Source of the DNA: Hymenobacter sp.
Lineage (GTDB): Bacteria > Bacteroidota > Bacteroidia > Cytophagales > Hymenobacteraceae
Assembly (NCBI GenBank): GCA_025356245.1
Contig: JANXUO010000489.1
Coordinates: 1-35,450, forward strand
Direction of reading: 5' to 3'
DNA: 35,450 nucleotides
The position numbers and the translations under genes were made by a program. Shown in pieces: positions 1-8,674 of this stretch. Numbering within the stretch: position 1 is the first letter of the stretch; each line of letters begins with the position of its first letter. The notes under the pieces were generated by a model. That model made no database searches. It was not told the DNA's origin and was given only the letters and a program-made list of their open reading frames with translations.

Positions 1-1
1 G

Positions 2-385
2 CGCCAGCGCTTTGCCCAGGAAGTAACCCTGCAGCCCCGCGACATTGCCATCACCTCGGCCGACGAGCAGTTCCTGACCCGCGCCCTGGCCGTGGTCGAA
101 AAACACTTCGCCGACCCAACTTTCGACGTCGAAATCTTCGCGGCGGCAATGGCCATGAGCCGGGTGCATCTCTTCCGCAAACTTAAGGCCCTCACCGACC
201 AGGCCCCCACCGATTTTGTGCGGGTGCTGCGCCTGCGCCGCGCCGCCCAACTGCTGGCCGGCGGCGCGGGCAGCGTGTCGGAAGTGGCCTACGCCGTTGG
301 TTTCGACAACCTGTCGAACTTCAGCAAGAGCTTCCGGGCGCTGCACGGCCACGCGCCCTCCGAACACGCCGCCAGCTTGGCCTAG
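2..385 (+). CDS. C-terminal end of an AraC-type HTH regulator, probably the tail of a hybrid two-component system protein (5' truncated by window)
   Basis: Frame 2 is open from the window edge: RQRFAQEVTLQPRDIAITSADEQFLTRALAVVEKHF...FRKLKALTDQAPTDFVRVLRLRRAAQLL...VAYAVGFDNLSNFSKSFRALHG. Nearly the same as the C-terminus of the gene ending at 4282. Confidence 0.85.
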   Translation, partial: RQRFAQEVTLQPRDIAITSADEQFLTRALAVVEKHFADPTFDVEIFAAAMAMSRVHLFRKLKALTDQAPTDFVRVLRLRRAAQLLAGGAGSVSEVAYAVGFDNLSNFSKSFRALHGHAPSEHAASLA

Positions 386-442
386 CAGCGGTGCCGATGG
401 CGCTTAAGCATTTGGGGCACAGGCTGCTGGTCGTTAGCGGCT

Positions 443-877
443 TTAAAACAACAAGAATTTTTTCTTGCTCTTGTGAATATGCACCAGTGGCTTGCCCGGT
501 GGGTCGATGCCGCCCCGGTAGTGGCCCTGGCCGCGCTGGTCGCCGGCCATCTGGCCGGGGCGGCTCTTGAATTTGCGGACCGTGAAACCGCCGCCGGCCG
601 TGGTTTTATCGAGCTGCCGCTCGGGGCCGCCGCGGCTGAAGCTGGTGTTGCCGGTGCGGGCTTCGAGCAGGGCCATTTGCTCGTCGCGGCGGGCTTCTTC
701 GGGGCTCATGGCGGCGCGGCGCTGCTGGCGGGCGGCCTCCTGGGCAGTGGCGCGGCTGGCGCGGGCGGCAGTAACAGCGGGTTTGCCGGCAGTCGGAAAA
801 TCGGGGGCGGCCGATTGGGCCTGGGCGGCGGCGGCGGTAAGCAACCCGAAGGCGGCCATTGCAAGCAATTGTTTCAT
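443..877 (-). CDS. Small secreted/periplasmic hypothetical protein
   Basis: 144 aa ORF with a signal peptide (MKQLLAMAAFGLLTAAAAQAQ) and a charged Ala/Arg-rich body; no family recognised. Confidence 0.5.
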   Translation of the reverse strand: MKQLLAMAAFGLLTAAAAQAQSAAPDFPTAGKPAVTAARASRATAQEAARQQRRAAMSPEEARRDEQMALLEARTGNTSFSRGGPERQLDKTTAGGGFTVRKFKSRPGQMAGDQRGQGHYRGGIDPPGKPLVHIHKSKKKFLLF

Positions 878-1096
878 TGGTGCGGGGAAGAACGGGCGCG
901 GCGGTACACTGATTGGCGGCGCAACGGCCCGCGCCGGGCAATGGTTCGGGCAGGCAGGGCGCAGGGGGCCACGCCGTGGCCGTTGCTGCTGCTAAGATAG
1001 GGCGGGACGGGAGAGGCGGTGCGCCCCGGCTTCCTAAACGGCTTTATGGTAACTTGTCGGCGCTTGGCCGGTCGGCTGCGCGTTTATCTTGAAACT

Positions 1097-4000
1097 ATGC
1101 GGTGCGTCGGGCCAAAATTGTGGCGACTGTGGTTGTTGGCGCTGGCCCTGGGCGGCGGGCTGCCGGCCCCGGCGGCGGCGCAGGCCCCGGCGGGGCTGTT
1201 GCTGAGCGATACGGCAACGGACTATTCGGTGGGCCGCCACAGCGCGGTGCTGGCCCGGCCCCTGGCCCGCAGGCAGGCCCGGCTGACGCTGGCCGACGTG
1301 CGCGGATACTACGCCAACCGGTTTGAAGCCAGCACTCAGGACGTGCCGACCGTCGCGCTGGCCCGCGCCGACGTGTGGCTGCGCTGCGATGTGCGGGCCG
1401 GCACCGGGCCGGGCACCCACTGGCTACTGCGCGGGCTGCTGCGGGGCCTCAAGCCATTTGAAGCGTATCTGGTGGACACGGCGGGGCGGGTGCGCTTCCG
1501 GCAACAGGCAGGGGTCCAATATTTTGCGGCGAGCCACGTCGTGACGGGCCAGAACTTCAACCTGCGCCTGCCCTTGCCGCCCGGCGAGCGCCTGACGCTG
1601 TATATCCACGGCGGCAGCGGCGAGCAATGCTTCGTCATCAGCGAAGAAAACCACCTGCGCGAACTGGCCCGCTGAAAAGACCAGGGCGCGGCGGTGTATT
1701 TCACGACGCTGCTCACGATGCTGCTCTACAACTTGCTGCTGTACTTGCTCGTCCGCGACCGCAGCTACCGGTATTACGTGCTGTTCGTGGCCTCGTTCGG
1801 GCTGTTGCAGGCCCAGATGACGGGCTACCTGCAACTGTGGGCCGGCCCGGCGCGGGTGCAGGCAATAGAGGGGCCGCTGGCACTGGCGCTGCTGGCCGCT
1901 ACGCTGGTTTTCAGCATCCTTACAGCCCGCGCGTTCCTCGAAACCGCCCGCACCGCGCCCCGGCTCGATTGGGCTTTGCGGGCGCTGGCGGCGCTGACGC
2001 CCGCGCTGGTGCTGCCGGGTTTGGTGCCCCGGCTGGCGGGCCTGGCGCACGTCCTGCTCATCGCGCTGCCGCTGCTGACGGTGGCGGGGCTGCTGGGGGC
2101 TTGCCTGGGGGCCTTGCGCCGGGGCTACCGGCCGGCCAACTACTACCTCGCGGGCTGGGTGCTGCTGATGGCGGCCATCGTGCTGTACTACCTGCGGACG
2201 CTGGGGCTGCTGCCCCTCAACTTCCTCACCGAATACGGCGTGCGGGTTGCTTCGGCCCTGGAAGTCATTCTGTTATCAATGGGTTTGGCCGACCGCATCA
2301 ACCTGGCCCGGCGCGACAAGGAACTGGCCCAGGCCGAAGCCCTGGCCGTGGCCCGCGAGAAGGAAGACGTACAGCGCCGCGCCAACCGCGACCTCACCCA
2401 AGCCTACAACGAGCTGCAAGCCAGCCTCGCCACCACCGACCACCTCACGGCCCTCGACGAGGTGAAGACGCGTTTTTTTACCAACATCAGCCACGAACTG
2501 CGGACGCCGCTCACGCTCATCCTCAGCCCCTTGGAGCAGATGCTGGCCAAACCCGCCCCGCGCCCCGAAGTGCGGCCTATGCACCGCACCGCCCGCCGCC
2601 TGCTGCACCTCATCACCTAACTCCTCGACATTGCCCGTCTCGAAGCCGGCAGTATGCGCCTGCGGGCCGTGCCCACCGACCTGGCCCGCGCCGCCCGCGC
2701 CGCCGCCGACGTGTTCGGCCCCCTGGCCCTGGCCCACGACGTGGCCCTGACCGTGACCGCCGAACCCCCGCCGCCCGCTGCCGCCCCGCTCTACGCCGAC
2801 GCCGACAAGCTGGAACAAATCCTGAGTAATTTGCTCAGCAACGCGCTGAAATTCACGCCCCCCGGCGGGCAGGTACAAGTGCGGGTAAGCTACGCCGACG
2901 GCCTCGCCCTGGCCAGCGTGGCCGACACCGGCACCGGCATTGCCGCCGCCCAATTGCCCCGCGTGTTCGAGCGCTTCGAGCAGGCCGACGCGGGGCGGCT
3001 GCGGCGGCACGGCGGCTCGGGCGTGGGCCTGGCGCTGGTGCGCGAACTCGTGGCACTGCACGGCGGCACGGCCACGGCCAGCAGCACCGTGGGCGAGGGC
3101 AGTACCTTCACCATCAGTTTAGCCCTGGGCACGGCGCACCTGCAAAACCACGACATCGGCCCCGCCCTGCTGGCCGACGAAGCGCCCGGCCCGGCCAGCC
3201 GCTGGGCCGCCGTCGCCGCCGACGAACTGGCTTCGGCCGTGGAAGCGGAAGCGGATTTTGAGGCGGATTCCTGGGCTGGTTTTGGGGGTGATTTTGGGTC
3301 GGATGCTGGGCCGGATGCTGGGTCGGATTCCAGGTCGGATTTTGGGTCGGATTCCGGGTCGGATTCCAGGTCGGATTTTGGGTCGGATTCCGGGTCGGAT
3401 TCTGGGGACAATAACGGCGAAGGTTTCCGCACAACCGGGGTGGGCTTTGAACCGGGGACGGATGCAAACCCGGCCGCTGCCGCCACCAACGCCGCCGGCC
3501 CCGCCGCCCGGCCTCGCGCCGCCGACGAGCGCCCGCTCGTCCTCATCGTGGACGACAGCGCCGACCTGCGCCACTACCTGCGCCACTGCCTGCAAGCCGA
3601 TTACCGCCTGTTGCTCGCCGCCGACGGCACCCTGGGCCTGGCCCGCGCCCAGGCCGCCCTGCCCGACCTGATTGTGAGCGACTTGATGATGCCCGGCCTC
3701 GACGGCCTCGAACTCTGCGAACGCCTCAAAACCGACGAGCGCACGAGCCACATTCCGGTGGTGCTGCTCACGGCCCTGGGCAGCGAGGCCAGCCGCCTCG
3801 CGGGCCTGGAGTTGGGGGCCGACGACTACCTCACCAAGCCCTTCCGGCCCGCCGAACTGCTGGCGCGGGTGCGCAACCTGGTGGCCAGCCGCCGCCAACT
3901 GCGCCAGCGTTTCGGCCGCGAAATAACCCTGCAACCCCGCGACATCGCCCTCACCTCGGCCGACGAGCGGTTCCTGACCCGCGCCCTGACCGTGGTCGAA

Positions 4001-4282
4001 ACCCACCTCGCCGACCCCGATTTTTCAGTCGAAACCTTCGCCAACGACATGGTCGTGAGCCGGATGCAACTCCACCGCAAGCTCAAGGCTCTCACCGACC
4101 AGAGCGCCACCGGCTTCGTGCGGACGCTGCGCCTGCGCCGGGCTGCCCAACTGCTGGCCGCCCGCACCGGCAACGTGGCCGACGTGGCTTACGCCACGGG
4201 CTTCGGCAACCTGTCGCACTTTTCGCGCTGCTTCCGCGAGGAGTTCGGGGTGGTGCCGTCGGCCTACGCGGCGGTGGGCTGA
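1097..4282 (+). pseudogene. Hybrid two-component sensor (7TMR-DISMED2 + 7TM + HisKA + HATPase + REC + HTH_AraC) interrupted by in-frame TGA (1673-1675) and TAA (2618-2620)
   Basis: ORFs 1019..1675, 1694..2620 and 2654..4282 share one frame (2). Reading through gives a continuous architecture: signal peptide from ATG 1097, ...ELAR*KDQGAAVYFTTLLTMLLYNLLLYLLVRDRSYRYYV..., FFTNISHELRTPLTLILSPLEQML, RRLLHLIT*LLDIARLEAGSMRL, HATPase N-box LEQILSNLLSNALKFT, REC LVLIVDDSADL...DLMMPGLDG...KPF, AraC HTH. Confidence 0.85.
3285..3412 (+). repeat. Imperfect short tandem repeat encoding an Asp/Ser/Gly-rich linker (GSDSRSDFGSDSGSD...) between the HATPase and REC domains
   Basis: Repeated units of the ggtcggattccgggtcggattccaggtcggattttgg type are visible; protein GSDAGPDAGSDSRSDFGSDSGSDSRSDFGSDSGSDSGDN. 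Confidence 0.85.
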
Positions 4283-4308
4283 GGCGTTGGCGGGCCGCGT
4301 AGGTGCCG

Positions 4309-4749
4309 CTACGGGCGGGCCGCTGCTTCGGCCGCTGGTTGGTGGGGCGGCGTGGCCACGTAGATTTTGCCAAACGGAGTGGCGGCGGCTTGCACGGCCA
4401 CCAGGGCACGGGCGTGGGCAGCGGCCTCAATCCGCATCAGAGCCAGCAGCGCATTCGGTACTTGCACGGTACTCTTGCCGCTTTGCGGGTCGGTTGCTCG
4501 TTGCATTCCGTGCAGGGCATAGCTGGTCAGGCAAGTGGCCTGGAGTACGGGGGCCGCCGTGCGCTGGTCGAGGTAGGCAATGGTGACCAGAAAATCGAAA
4601 CGATTGGCCTCAAGCATTACCCGCGTCAGTTCGGTAACGCTCAGGTCCACGGCGCTTATGTTTTGCAAGTCGTAATCTATTTCGTAGCTGAAATTGATGA
4701 GTTGGATGTTGGAAACAGCCACTCCGCAGTCGTTGGTGGTGGGGGGCAT
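4309..4749 (-). CDS. Putative SecB-like chaperone, third gene of a toxin-antitoxin operon
   Basis: MPPTTNDCGVAVSNIQLINFSYEIDYDLQNISAVDLSVTELTRVMLEANRFDFLVTIAYLD...LTSYALHGM...VPNALLALMRIEAAAHARALVAVQAAATPFGKIYVATPP. Beta-rich with a late helix followed by a '(T)PFxxIYV' strand, reminiscent of SecB-like proteins. Starts 2 nt after the antitoxin stop. Confidence 0.5.
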   Translation of the reverse strand: MPPTTNDCGVAVSNIQLINFSYEIDYDLQNISAVDLSVTELTRVMLEANRFDFLVTIAYLDQRTAAPVLQATCLTSYALHGMQRATDPQSGKSTVQVPNALLALMRIEAAAHARALVAVQAAATPFGKIYVATPPHQPAAEAAARP

Positions 4750-4751
4750 GG

Positions 4752-5183
4752 CTAGGCAGGTTGAAGGTTGGGCGCAGCGACGGCGCGGGTATTGAACGAT
4801 TGACTGACAGTGAATTGACGGGCCGGGGCGGGTGGTGCCAGGGGCATCGTTTTGGCGGCCGTGCTGACCACCTCGTAGGCGTGGCCGCACTGAATGGAAT
4901 CGCGCTGAAGCACAATTTCCAGGTCTTCGTAGCGCATAAGGGGCACCTTGCCGATGGCGAGGGCAATGTCGTAGAGCTTTTCCTGCGAGAGGTTGGTGTC
5001 GCCGTTCAGGATTTGGGAAACGTAGCTGGGCGAGCAGTGCAGGTAAGCCGCTAGTTTTTTGCGGTTCAGGTGGTTGCGCTCCATGTAGTCGGCAACTGCC
5101 CGCATGAAATCCAGGCGGTTTTCGGTGAGCCAGTACGTGGGGCGGGACAGGATGGCGCGGCGGGTAAACATCGGGGTTGGCAT
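4752..5183 (-). CDS. XRE-family HTH antitoxin (HigA-like) with a C-terminal extension
   Basis: HTH: FMRAVADYMERNHLNRKKLAAYLHCSPSYVSQILNGDTNLSQEKLYDIALAIGKVPL, followed by a ~50 aa low-complexity tail. Confidence 0.78.
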   Translation of the reverse strand: MPTPMFTRRAILSRPTYWLTENRLDFMRAVADYMERNHLNRKKLAAYLHCSPSYVSQILNGDTNLSQEKLYDIALAIGKVPLMRYEDLEIVLQRDSIQCGHAYEVVSTAAKTMPLAPPAPARQFTVSQSFNTRAVAAPNLQPA

Positions 5184-5186
5184 TGA

Positions 5187-5633
5187 TTAGGCGTGAATAA
5201 AATCCAGGTACTGGCCCACCAGGCTTTCGAAGGCAGAAATGTCGGCGGGCTGCGTGTTTTTCTTGCCCGTGAACACCACGATTTCGGCGTTGGGCGGGTG
5301 GTGGAAGTAGTAAATCCGCAGGTTGGTGGTCTTGATTTCGTAGCAGGTGACGGTGTGGATTTTGCCCTTTACGGTGCGGTTCAGGGTGCCCAAGGCGTGG
5401 TGTTGGTGGCCCCGCAGGGGCTTGCACCGGGCGAGTTGGTCCATGAGGTTGATGGATTTATCAACCTCTTTTTCGTAGCCGCCCTCGCGTTCGAGCTGGG
5501 CCAGAAAATCATCGAACTGGCAAGCCCCCTTTTTCAGCAGCTTCACGAACGTCAGTTTGCCGGGCCGGGATTGGTCCAGCCTTTTCGTTTCGAAAAGCGG
5601 TGGGCGCGGAGTTGGTTTGCCGGGGGTTGCCAT
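5187..5633 (-). CDS. RelE/HigB-like type II toxin
   Basis: FVKLLKKGACQFDDFLAQLEREGGYEKEVDKSINLMDQLAR...LGTLNRTVKGKIHTVTCYEIKTTNLRIYYFHHPPNAEIVVFTGKKNTQPADISAFESLVGQYLDF: ParE/RelE-type layout (KtxnlRiyyf...ivvftgkKk). Its stop lies 3 nt from the antitoxin start. Confidence 0.7.
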   Translation of the reverse strand: MATPGKPTPRPPLFETKRLDQSRPGKLTFVKLLKKGACQFDDFLAQLEREGGYEKEVDKSINLMDQLARCKPLRGHQHHALGTLNRTVKGKIHTVTCYEIKTTNLRIYYFHHPPNAEIVVFTGKKNTQPADISAFESLVGQYLDFIHA

Positions 5634-5659
5634 AAAAGTTAAGCAATTACTTAACTTTT
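5634..5659. promoter_or_regulatory. Perfect inverted repeat AAAAGTTAAG-CAATTA-CTTAACTTTT next to the toxin start codon; candidate antitoxin operator
   Basis: 10-bp arms match exactly with a 6-nt spacer, directly upstream (minus strand) of ATG 5633. Confidence 0.65.
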
Positions 5660-5760
5660 TTTAACAAGTCAATGGTTCCGAAATTTCAAAGCTAACGCAT
5701 TATTAATAACAGTCTGACAAACAATAGACAATGCGGCGTTTTTATTCAGTGGATATTGTC

Positions 5761-6003
5761 AAGGAGTACCCCGAAGGGGTTGCACAACGCAGCCGGGGGT
5801 TGGCGACCAGCGGGAGCCTACCCCCGGATAACCGGCCCACCCCGGCCGAACCCCAACGGGGTTCCACCGCCGCCACCCGGTCGTCGCGCAACGGCGGTGG
5901 AACCCCGTTGGGGTTCGGGCATCCAGCGTACCCAAACCGGGGGTAGGCTTCCGCTGGTCGCCAACCCCCGGCTCTGTTATGCAACCCCTTTGGGGTACTC
6001 CTT
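5761..6003. repeat. 243-bp near-full-length palindromic element (MITE-like/giant hairpin)
   Basis: Ends AAGGAGTACC / GGTACTCCTT; inner perfect 27-bp arms CCGAACCCCAACGGGGTTCCACCGCCG (5846..5872) / reverse complement (5892..5918); intermediate arms GCCGGGGGTTGGCGACCAGCGG / CCGCTGGTCGCCAACCCCCGGC. Confidence 0.85.
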
Positions 6004-6200
6004 AGTATTATTAACTTCTGTAAGTCAGGTGTTTAAAACCCGTGTTACATACCCAACAGCATTGGTTACATCAGCGTTTGGCGAAAAATCGGGTGGGTCG
6101 CAGCTTTGCATTGGCCAACCCAAACGAGCGGGGCGGCGGCTGGGGCGCGGGTGCGGCCCGGCGGTTTTTCAACCCCCACCAAACCCCCAACCCAACCACG

Positions 6201-7235
6201 ATGAAAACGCTACTCGCTTCCTTCGTTAGCTTGCTGCTGCTGCTTACTGTGCAGGCGGTCCAGGCCCAAAACATTCTGCGTTGCAACAACGTGGGCGTGA
6301 CCGGCACCGGCATTTTTGCCACGCTGCAAGCGGCGCACGATGCGGCGGCCAACGGCGACATCATCTACCTCGAACCCAGCAGCCTGAGCTACGGCGACCT
6401 GGCGTGCGTCAAGCCGCTCACCATCATCGGCAACGGGTACTTGCACACCGAACGCAGCCCGCTGCTCACGGCCGACCCGCGCCCGTCGGTGGTGGATGTC
6501 GTGACATTCCGGCTGGGGTCGGCGGGGTCGCGCATTACGGGCGTCACGGTCAACAACCGGATAATGATAAACGCCACCAACATCGTGGTCGAGCGCAACC
6601 GGGTGGCCGGCAACGGGGTGAATATCGGGCGCGACGACTTCGTTACCGGGACCAGCGCGGTCGTCACCAGCGGCATCATCCGGCAGAATTTCATCGACGG
6701 GGACCTGACCCTGCGGCCAGGCGGCACCACTTCCATCTCCAATATGCTGGTGGACAACAACCTCATTAGCGGCAACATCGGCGGCGGCAACTCGCCTAGC
6801 GTGAATGGGGTGCTGTTTTCCAACAACGTCATCGGCAACCGGGCCGGTAGCAACGGCGGCAACATTGACGTGGATAACTGCGTGCTGAAGAACAACATCG
6901 TGACGCGGACGACGGCCGTGGTGGCCCCGCGCTCGAACGCTTTTTCGAACAACCTGGGCACGGGCACGCAGTTTGGCGCGGCCAGCGGCAACCAGCAAAA
7001 CGTGGCGCTGACGGGCATTTTCGGCAGCGCCACGGGCACCGAAACGCAGTTCGAGATTGCCGTGGGCGGCCCGGCCGACAACACCGGCGAAAGCGGGGCC
7101 GACTGCGGCGCGTTTGGCGGCGGCCGGCCCTGCATCCTGTCGGGGATGCCCAACGTGCCGGCCATTTTCGAGTACTCGCAAACCGTGTCGGGCACCACGC
7201 TCAACGCCACGATTAGCACCCGCTCGAACAAATAG
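6201..7235 (+). CDS. Secreted right-handed beta-helix (pectate-lyase-like fold) protein
   Basis: Signal peptide MKTLLASFVSLLLLLTVQAVQAQ; repeated N/V/I ladders (ITGVTVNNRIMINATNIVVERNRVAGNGV, MLVDNNLISGN, VLFSNNVIGN, CVLKNNIV). Confidence 0.75.
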   Translation: MKTLLASFVSLLLLLTVQAVQAQNILRCNNVGVTGTGIFATLQAAHDAAANGDIIYLEPSSLSYGDLACVKPLTIIGNGYLHTERSPLLTADPRPSVVDVVTFRLGSAGSRITGVTVNNRIMINATNIVVERNRVAGNGVNIGRDDFVTGTSAVVTSGIIRQNFIDGDLTLRPGGTTSISNMLVDNNLISGNIGGGNSPSVNGVLFSNNVIGNRAGSNGGNIDVDNCVLKNNIVTRTTAVVAPRSNAFSNNLGTGTQFGAASGNQQNVALTGIFGSATGTETQFEIAVGGPADNTGESGADCGAFGGGRPCILSGMPNVPAIFEYSQTVSGTTLNATISTRSNK

Positions 7236-8498
7236 GCTGCCCCGCGCCCGGCTTGGGCGCGTTCGCACCATTCCCGCTCATTATCATGAACATCGCACTC
7301 ACCGTGCGGCACCTTCGGCTGCGGCTGGGGCTGCTGCTGGCGTTGCTGGCCGGGGCCGTGGGGCCGCTGCTGGCCCAAACGCCGCCCGACCTGAACCGCG
7401 TCGAGTTCTTCTTCGACACCGACCCTGGCTTTGGCAGCGGCACGGCCGTGGCCCTGCCCGGTCCGGCCGCGCCCACGCGCCTGGGCCTCTCGTTTCCGGT
7501 GCCGCTGGGCAGCTTGTCGCCGGGCTTTCACCGGTTGTTTGTCCGCTCGCGCGATGCGGGCAGTCAGTGGAGCCAAACCTTTGGGCGGTTGCTGTTTATT
7601 GACAACAGTGCCGCGCTGGCCGCGCCCAACCTGGCCGAAGTCGAGCATTTTCTGGACACCGACCCCGGCTTCGGCAACGGCAGCAGCACGGCCCTCACGG
7701 GCACGAGCGTGGGCAACCGCGTGGTACCGGTGAGCATCGGGAGCCTGGCGCCGGGCTTCCACCGCTTGTTTATGCGGACGCGGGACGTGAACAACCAGTG
7801 GAGCCAAACCTTTGGCCGCCTGTTTTTTGTGGATGATAATTCGGCCCTCACGGCCCCGAATTTGGCCGAAGTCGAGCATTTTACTTCGACACCGACCCTG
7901 GCTTCGGCAGCGGCACGGCCATTGCGACCGGCGCGGCGGCCACTTCCTACACGGCCCTGCCGGTGGCGGCCGATGCTTCGGCCCTGCCCGACGGCCCGCA
8001 CCGCCTGTTTGTGCGGACGCGGGACGCCAACGGCCGCTGGAGTCAGGTGCTGAACCGCGCCTTCGTGCGGAGCGGCTGCGCGGCTTCCGACAACTTCGCC
8101 GAAAACCGGCCCGCCGCCAGCTACGGCGGCAACCTGGGCGCGGCGGCGGCCGAAGCCGTGTTCAACGGCCGGGGCGAGGCCAACTTCTTCAATACCAACA
8201 CCGTGGAAGCCGACCTGGGCGCGGCTACCCGCACGGTGTCGGAAGCGCAGGTGAGCCTACGCAACCCCAACGGCGCGGCCGTGAGCGGCACCCTGACGCT
8301 GGAAATTTCGCTCAACGGCACCACGTTTACGGCGGCGGGTTCGGTGCCAGTGGCGCTGGCCGCCAGCCAGGCCGCGCCGCAGCGCGTGGCGCTGCCGCTG
8401 CCCGCTGCCGTGGCCGGGGTGCGGGCCGTGCGCCTGCTGCTTACCTTGCCTGGCATCAGTCAGGCCATTCGAATGACCGATGCGGGGGTGTGTTTTTT

Positions 8499-8674
8499 AG
8501 AGTTGTTACCAATTGTTAATCAGTGTATTATTTTCAAAGCGCGTCCTGCTGAGCTTGTCGAAGCATCTTCATCATTTCGTTGCACGGTCTACGCGAGGGG
8601 GTAAAGATGCTTCGACAAGCTCAGCAGGACGTTCGTCCATATCAAAGCAATGAGTAGCAAATTGTAGCAACTCT
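8499..8674. mobile_element. 176-bp non-autonomous MITE-like element inserted in a coding region
   Basis: Imperfect TIRs AGAGTTGTTACCAATTGTTAATCA / AGAGTTGCTACAATTTGCTACTCA, internal perfect 28-bp hairpin CGTCCTGCTGAGCTTGTCGAAGCATCTT (8542..8569 / 8604..8631), possible 3-bp TTT target duplication, AT-rich relative to the host gene. Confidence 0.8.

Noticed and set aside
1673-2620. Stop-codon recoding (readthrough or selenocysteine) in the sensor gene
   Set aside because: One stop is TGA and the other TAA, both are used as normal stops nearby, and no SECIS-like hairpin was recognised; nonsense mutation is simpler.
3285-3412. CRISPR-like array
   Set aside because: Units are short, contiguous and coding, with no spacers.
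3119-4006. Minus-strand 295-aa ORF with IRPGIRPK repeats
   Set aside because: Mirror image of the SDSGSD tandem repeat and REC domain on the plus strand; no start context or family.
4309-5427. Full 372-aa minus ORF starting at 5427
   Set aside because: The upstream part is an out-of-frame overlap with the antitoxin and toxin; the natural start is ATG 4749, directly after the antitoxin stop.
6210-7879. Overlapping minus-strand ORFs 6210..7271 and 6389..7879
   Set aside because: Opposite a beta-helix gene with signal peptide and to DTDPGFG repeats; composition is that of shadow ORFs.
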